NCBI RefSeq assembly: GCF_950023065.1
Contig: NC_088677.1
Span: 10,868,001-10,932,000 of the forward strand
DNA length: 64,000 bases
Reading direction: 5' to 3'
Source: Planococcus citri
Lineage: Eukaryota; Arthropoda; Insecta; Hemiptera; Pseudococcidae
The position numbers and the translations under genes are program-made. Positions 58,120 to 64,000 of this stretch are shown piece after piece. Within the stretch, counting starts at the first letter, position 1. Each line of letters begins with the position of its first letter. The notes below the pieces were generated by a model. That model was not told the origin of the DNA and made no database searches. It saw only the letters and a program-made list of their open reading frames with translations.

Positions 58120-60505
58120 TACTCCAGAATATGACAATAGGAATATGTAATTGCATCTCACACCGCACCGCTCCCCGTTGATCCTCTGGGACAACTTTTT
58201 TCTCAAAGGGGACATTCTAAGGAAAAGTTCAATGCAAACGTGCGAATAAAAACAGTTGACCCAACTAATAATTAAGCGGATATTTTGATTGACAGGGCAG
58301 TCTCTCAGGAATCGTACGAAATTTTTTGAACTGGACAAAGGTAGATCTAAAGAGCATGCAAAAATTCATCAAAAACCAAAATTTCAAGTGCTAAAGTGCA
58401 TTTTTTGATTTTTGGTGAATTTTTGAAAATAAAATTTATGGCAAAAACGAGCTAGGAAAAAAATCAAAACTTTACCAAATTGACCTAAAAAGCTGAAATT
58501 TGACGAATAATCTACGTTCGACCTGGCAAGTCAATAGGAAATGGTTCCAACCCGTTTTGAGTAGTTCTGCAGCCTCCAGCAGATTTTTGAAACACGAAAT
58601 TTTCACAAAATTTCATCAAATGGAGTTAGAAAGCCGAAATTCACTTTGCAAAATAATTTCAAAACGCTGTGAAGTCGATTACTGGTGGATTTCAAGTCGT
58701 TTTGGAGCCTCCAGAGACTTTTTGGAAATTTCTGGAGCCTCCGGTATATTTTTGAAACTCGAAAAAATTAATCTCAAAACGCTGTAAAGTCAATTACTGG
58801 TGGATTTCAAGTCGTTTTAGAGCCTCCAAAGACTTTTTGGAAATTACTGGAGCCTCCAGTAGATTTTTGAAACTTGAAATTTCCTAAAATTTTATCAAAT
58901 TGAGATGGAAAGCCGAAATTTATTCTGGAAACTAATTTCAGTTCTCTACGAACTCGACTGCAGGTGAATTTTAAGGAGCCTCCAGCGACTTCTAGGAAAT
59001 TACTGGAGCCTCCAGTACATTCACGAAACTTGAAAAAATTAATTTCAAAGCACTATGAAGTCGACTGCAGGTAGATTTCAAGTCGTTTTGGAGGCTTCAA
59101 CGACTTTTTGAAAATGCCTGGAGCCTCCAGCAAATTTTTAAAACTTAAAATTTCCACAAAATTTCGTCAATAATGCAGTTGGAAGCTGAAATTCATTCTG
59201 TAAACTAATTTCAATATGCCATAAAGTCTACTGCAGGTGGATTTCAAGTCATTTTGGAGCCTCCAGCGACTTTCCGGAAGTTACTGGAATCTCCAGTAAA
59301 TACATTCTTGGAACTTGAAAATTGTACAAAATTTCATCAAACAGAGTAGAAAAGCCGAAATTCACTCTGCAAAGTACGTACGTGCTAAAATTAATCCGGA
59401 CAGATTTTGTGGCATTTTTTGAAAAACAGAAAATTCTAAAAAGTCGCTGGAGGCTCCAAAACGACTTGAAATCTAAAGACATACGATATCGATGGATAAA
59501 AATATGTTTCAGACTGGAATGGACCGTTTTTGGATAAAATAACGGGTACTTTATCGGACATGAAGATCCAAAAAGTAGCTGGAAGCTTCAAAACGATTTG
59601 AAACCACTTCCAGTCAACTTCACAGCGTATTGAAATTAGTTTGCAGAGTGAATTTCGGCTTACCAATTTCATTTGATGTAATTTTATGGGAATTTCAAGA
59701 TTCAAAAATCTGCTGGAGGCTCCAGGCATTTTCAAAAAGTCGCTGAAAGCTCCAAAACAACTTTAAATCCACCTGCAGTCGAATTCATAGCGTATTGAAA
59801 TTAGTTGCAGAGTGAATTTCGGCTTACTAACTTCACTTGATGTCATTTTGTGGAAATTTCAAATTTCAAAAATCTGCATGGAGGCTCCAGGCATTTTCAA
59901 AAAGTCGCTGGAAGCTCCAAAACGATTTGAACCCACCTGCAGTAGACACGATAGTGCGTTGAAATTGGAGTGCAGAGTACGTTTTGAGAATTATGGAAAT
60001 TTCGAGTAATGAAAAATCTGCTGGAGGCTCCAGTAATTTTCAAAAAGTCACTGGAAGCTCCAAAATGACTTACAATCTACCTGTAGTCTACTTCATAGCG
60101 TATTTAAATTAATTTATAAAATGAATTTCAGCTTTTCAATTGTACTTAAAAGTTTTAAAAATCTGCTGGAGGCTCCAAAATTACTTAAACCTGCCAGCGG
60201 TCGACTTAATCGAAAGTTTAAGTTGGAATGCAGCGTGAATTTCAAATTTCTAACTTCATTTGATGAAATTTGGTGGAAATTTCAAGTTTCAAAATTCTGC
60301 TAGAGGCTCCAGAACTGCTCAAAACGGCTTGAAAGCGTTTTCAATCGATTTGGCAGGTCGAAAATTGGGAATATCTCAAATTTCAGCTTGATTTTTTTTC
60401 TCATTTTTGGCCATTTGATCATCAAAATTTACCAAAAATAGAAAAATGCACTAGAGCACTTGAAATTCTGGCCGTTGATGAATTTTTGCATGCTACAAAT
60501 TTTAA
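58120..60505. mobile_element. Foldback element with CTGGAGGCTCC tandem core
   Basis: The left arm (58320-58560, inverse) and right arm (about 60300-60500, direct) match: gcatgcaaaaattcatc, atttcaagtgct, cgacctggcaagtc. Units in the left half (58560-59330) are inverted relative to those in the right half (59440-60300). The left end extends further (tccagaatatgacaatagga at 58121, as at 42015), while the right is truncated near 60500. Confidence 0.75.
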
Positions 60506-61007
60506 GGAATGATTGGTAATTTTGTTGGAAAATTAACGATAAGAGGGCGAGAGAGTGATACCTCAACAACCCACTCTTTCTCATTTCCACCTCTGATAGA
60601 TGTACCTAATTTGAAAAAAAAAAATCAACAAACACATAGAAAACACTGAAATTCTCTTGAAAATTATCAAATTCTATAGATAGAGCACTAGTAAAATTTT
60701 GCCAAATTCAGCAAAAATTGTATGAAAGTTTGTTGAAAAATAATCACTTGCCTGACTTGCCTCCCTGAGGTGCAGCAAAAAAAGTTATGAAATTTTTGTC
60801 ACTAAAATAAAAAATAAAATTACTAATAAAGTTCAAAATTCAGTTGAGAAATTCAAAAATAATTGAATACAATTTCGTGAATGGGTAGGTACTTAATCAA
60901 AAACATAAATTTAGATTTTTTTCGTCAATTCATGAAGTTAGGCAGCGATAGATGAACGATGTTCGTCGAGACCTCCTCTGGTAATACCTTATGCTCTTCA
61001 GCACATA

Positions 61008-61285
61008 TCATATCGCTTGCTCATGTATTCCACGAAAACCCAATACTTGTTCAATTAATTCGACGATAGGGCAGGCTTTCTCCGTTACAACCTCATGCGG
61101 TATGTCACCACGAGTAAGTAAGTATAGTCGACAATTACAGTACGCTCGTTTCGAATCGGAAAGTATCGTAGTGAAAGTCTGGAATGGCTCGTGCGACTTG
61201 TACGTAGGTATTCGTCTTCTAAGTTTCAAGTCGAGAGGATGATCAAGTTCACGAGCATTATGCGTTATTGAAGTAATTTCAATAA
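61008..61285 (-). pseudogene. Possible coding exon or gene fragment, unrecognised
   Basis: The minus-strand frame reads VRIIEITSITHNARELDHPL, DLKLRRRIPTYKSHEPFQTF, TTILSDSKRAYCNCRLYLLT, RGDIPHEVVTEKACPIVELI then EQVLGFRGIHEQAI and a stop. Mixed composition and balanced codon use contrast with the AT-rich surroundings. No acceptor is obvious at its start and I recognise no family. Similar residues at 58.0 kb hint at a duplicated fragment. Confidence 0.35.
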
Positions 61286-61289
61286 TGCG

Positions 61290-62450
61290 AACATTTGGTC
61301 AAAAATTGACCAATTTTGAAAAATTTGCCCAAAATGAGAAAATTGGATCATTTTAGTGACTTTAGCAACTCTTCTAGTACCTACTTCAGAGGACCAACAA
61401 AAAAAGTTATCATGACAAATTACCCGTTTTCAAAATTTAAGGAGCAAAAGCAATTTGAAAATTCAAAATTTCCAAAATCTAGGGTACAAAAAATTTGAAA
61501 ATTTTGGATCAAGTTTGCCCCTTCAATTTCAAAAATTGACAATTTGTCATAATAAAATTTTTTGTTCTCCACTCGAGTACCTACTAAGTGGATTATGGAC
61601 ATCGTTTGAATGATTCAAATATTTTCTCATTTTTTATAATTTTTTTTTTTCAAATGAATAAAATGTTTGGTAGAATTATTTATTCTATTGCGTTTTTCAA
61701 TTCTCGTCTGTAATGCCACAGAAATTACGCCATCAGCATAATGCTCGCTTTGTTGTACTTTTGCTCGAAAAATTCACTGACTAGAAAAAAAGCAAAAATA
61801 CTACAACGTTAAAATTCGCAAATTAAGAAATTTATATTTCAAAAATATCATAATAATTATATCACTGGTTTCCAGTTCGAATTATTTAAAGCAAGCACCA
61901 TATTCACATGAAGTTCTGAACACGCTTATAATTAGATACATAAATAGTCGTTGCTATAATTTGATATGGAATTAAAGGTAGGTACGTAATACGTAATGTA
62001 TTATTTTACAATAAGTAAAACATATAACACAACAATGATCAAACTAACCAAAGGCTCAAACAAAATATAATTCAATTTATTTTTTTTTATAAATCACGAG
62101 TCAACCTATATAAGGGAACAAAAAAAAATCACTTAAAAACATTCAAAGACAACACAAAAATGGTATACAAATACGATGAGGTACAAAAAGCAAATTTTAA
62201 AAAGTGTATAGCACATAAGAATAAGCTTTTCGTTGGTAGCCTTATTATCACAATTAAATTATTACATAAATGTAATTTGTTATTGTAACAAAAATAATGA
62301 AAAAAGAAATAGGGTCAAATAAAATTTCAAATTAACAAAAAATAAAAATATAAGTACAAATCCGTACTGCTGCGCGGATTCGAAATACACCGTGCTTCAT
62401 AAATTAAACGAGGACTCCGTCCTATTTTCTCTAGAGTACATAAGTAAAAT
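61290..62450. other. AT-rich intergenic or 3' untranslated sequence
   Basis: No genes seen. A minus-strand AATAAA (tttatt at 62076-62081) could end the transcript whose terminal exon lies at 62457-62553. Confidence 0.4.
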
Positions 62451-62456
62451 TTTCTC

Positions 62457-62553
62457 TCAGTTAGGCAAAAAACGAATCCCACGAAGCTCGTATTCGGGCA
62501 CAAATTCGATCACTTTTGCTGGCGAAAAATCTGCTATCGTCGAATTGAGATTC
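62457..62553 (-). CDS. Terminal exon of an unidentified gene
   Basis: After a good acceptor (TTTTCATTGCAG) a phase-2 exon reads NLNSTIADFSPAKVIEFVPE then YELRGIRFLPN and TGA. The protein-like composition, strong acceptor and following AT-rich 3' region support a real last exon. The preceding exon must lie beyond 64000, as nothing coding is visible from 62560 to the window end. I do not recognise the protein. Confidence 0.55.
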
Positions 62554-63359
62554 CTGCAATGAAAAGAAAAATCTTGGTTTTAGACATTTTGGATGAGAAA
62601 AAAATCCTAGAGGTAGTCTGATGGTCTCGTTCTTTTCGTTTTTTTTTTTTTTTTTTTTTTTGGTGTATTTTGACTGTTTTTAAATGCTTTTGAATTATTT
62701 ACACGAATTCACGAATTACATGCTATTATAATAGGGTGTCCAACAATCCCAACTATACCTACAAATTATCAAAAAGTCCTGCTTTTTTTTTTTCAATCAG
62801 ACTTCATATTTTCAATTTATTCTCCTTTTTTGTGGAATTTTGAAAAAATTTAGATTTTCTCATTGGACTGATGAAAAAATTTTATGTAGAAATTTTACCA
62901 GATGGAAAAATACAAAAATTTTCAAAAAATTTTCATTTATGCTCTTTTCTTTGTTGTAAGTTATTTTTAAAAAACGGAAATGCAGAATTGTATTTTTTGA
63001 TAATTTTGGCTAAAAACATGACTTTTTTTTGACTATTTCAACAAAAGTTGGGATTTTTAAATAATTTTTTCAAAAAAGAAACTTCTGTACAATTTTGGCA
63101 AAAATTAGACTTTTTTGATAATTATTCATTATTCTAGCAATAAGATTTTTTGAACATTTTGGCAAAAAACAGATACTTTTTTTTGGCAATTTTTACAAAA
63201 AGTTGAAATTTTTTGATGAATTATGAAACATTTTGATAAAAATAGTAAAGCTAACGAGTCATGAAAGGAGAAATGTCTCACAAAATGATTCTACTAAGCG
63301 GGGAACTTGATTACATTACATAAACGAGTAATTTTCTGTGTAATTAGGTACAAAAAATC

Positions 63360-63432
63360 GGGACCAAGTCATTTGATCACATTAAACGGATGATTCTAAT
63401 AAGCGAATCCTCAATAAGCGAGGCCGACTGTA
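63360..63432 (-). mobile_element. One terminus of a pogo/Tigger-like DNA transposon
   Basis: Reading inward on the minus strand from 63432: TACAGTCGGCCTCGCTTATT then GAGGATTCGCTTATTAGAAT. TA followed by CAGTCGGCCTCGCTTATT is typical of pogo/Tigger-type ends. The partner end was not found, so the element is truncated or diverged. Confidence 0.5.
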
Positions 63433-63579
63433 ATTTCAAAAATCCGTGAATATTCTGAAGATTTGATGTTTTTTTGGGGGGAGAGGAGAAGGGGGGTTTA
63501 ATCATGACCAGACACTTTGAAGCCAAAAAAATTATAAATTCCAAAAAAATACCTTCTTTTTTAAATCGAATAAAAAATA

Positions 63580-63920
63580 TACTTTTTTTAAATTCAAAAA
63601 AAGTACATTTCAAAAAAGGCAAGAAAGTACTTTTTTTGAAAATCTAAAAACCAGAATTTTTTATAAAAATCCAAAAAACAGAATCTTTTTTAAAAATTTA
63701 AAAACCAGAATTTTTTTTAGAAATCCAAAAACCAAAATTTTTTTGAAAATACAAAAAACAGATTTTTTTTTGAAAATCCAAAAAATTTTAAAAAGTACCT
63801 TTTTTAAATCCAAAAAAGCAATTTTTTCTTTTAAAAATTTAAAAAAGTACTTTTTTAAAAATCAAAAAAGAAAGTATTTTTTTAAAAATTCAAAAAAGTG
63901 CTTTTTTTGAAAATGGTCAG
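63580..63920. repeat. Low-complexity AAAAATCCAAAAA / TTTTTTGAAAA array
   Basis: Irregular 30-35-bp units of aaaatccaaaaaccagaatt alternating with poly-T. No coding sequence. Confidence 0.7.
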
Positions 63921-64000
63921 AAAGAAGTAGAAAAAGTCGCAGAAAAGGCTTCAAAAAATTTTACCCTAAATTTCATTAGAAAACTCTTTTTTTATTTCAA

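Overview
The window is nuclear DNA from a eukaryote, most likely a sternorrhynchan insect (mealybug or aphid type). Genes are split by GT-AG introns with matching phases, polyadenylation signals are present, there are no operons or ribosome-binding sites, and palindromic GTAGGTACCTAC-type motifs are scattered throughout, which I associate with those genomes. The species assignment is an inference from composition only.

Three genes are well supported. (1) A 5'-nucleotidase/apyrase-family gene on the minus strand runs from its ATG at 20998 leftwards off the window at position 1. It has seven visible exons (20594-20998, 9405-9620, 9100-9307, 8757-8996, 4326-4498, 185-332, 1-118) giving about 502 residues. 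Its introns of 11.0, 4.3 and 4.0 kb are filled with repeats. (2) A two-exon plus-strand gene, 38795-40120, encodes a 406-residue protein I do not recognise. (3) A five-exon minus-strand gene, 56713 down to 41263, encodes a 290-residue secreted, Cys-patterned, acidic protein that looks like the insect DUF4773 family. Genes 2 and 3 converge tail to tail, with poly(A) signals 35 bp apart. A short terminal exon of a fourth gene lies at 62457-62553 (minus). Degraded coding pieces include a non-LTR reverse transcriptase tail (52.5-52.8 kb), a C2H2 zinc-finger exon inside a mobile element (24.07-24.26 kb) and two unrecognised fragments (58.0 and 61.0-61.3 kb).

Most of the remaining sequence is mobile and repetitive DNA. 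Several elements have clear boundaries: hAT-type elements with 8-bp target duplications (4696-5920, 22478-22873, 23377-24050, 32203-38228), a TA-flanked MITE (30013-30613), a 3-bp-duplication foldback MITE (27679-28599) and a short TIR element (7249-7485). The dominant theme is a repeated body plan: two long inverted arms around a core of tandem repeats. It appears at about 0.7-4.1, 10.0-16.1 (with 10.7-13.4 nested inside), 29.4-31.9 and 58.1-60.5 kb, and in expanded form at 42.0-49.3 kb.

The 29377-31888 example can be dated against an empty copy of its own target at 27.5 kb and shows insertion between A and T with no target duplication. The 10.7-13.4 and 29.4-31.9 kb examples are diverged members of one family. 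The 44.8-48.6 kb stretch in an intron of gene 3 is a satellite with a higher-order repeat of exactly 1264 bp made of three monomers (418, 418, 428 bp). I regard the arm-core-arm elements, several inside introns where they would be transcribed as long hairpins, as the most likely undescribed system here.
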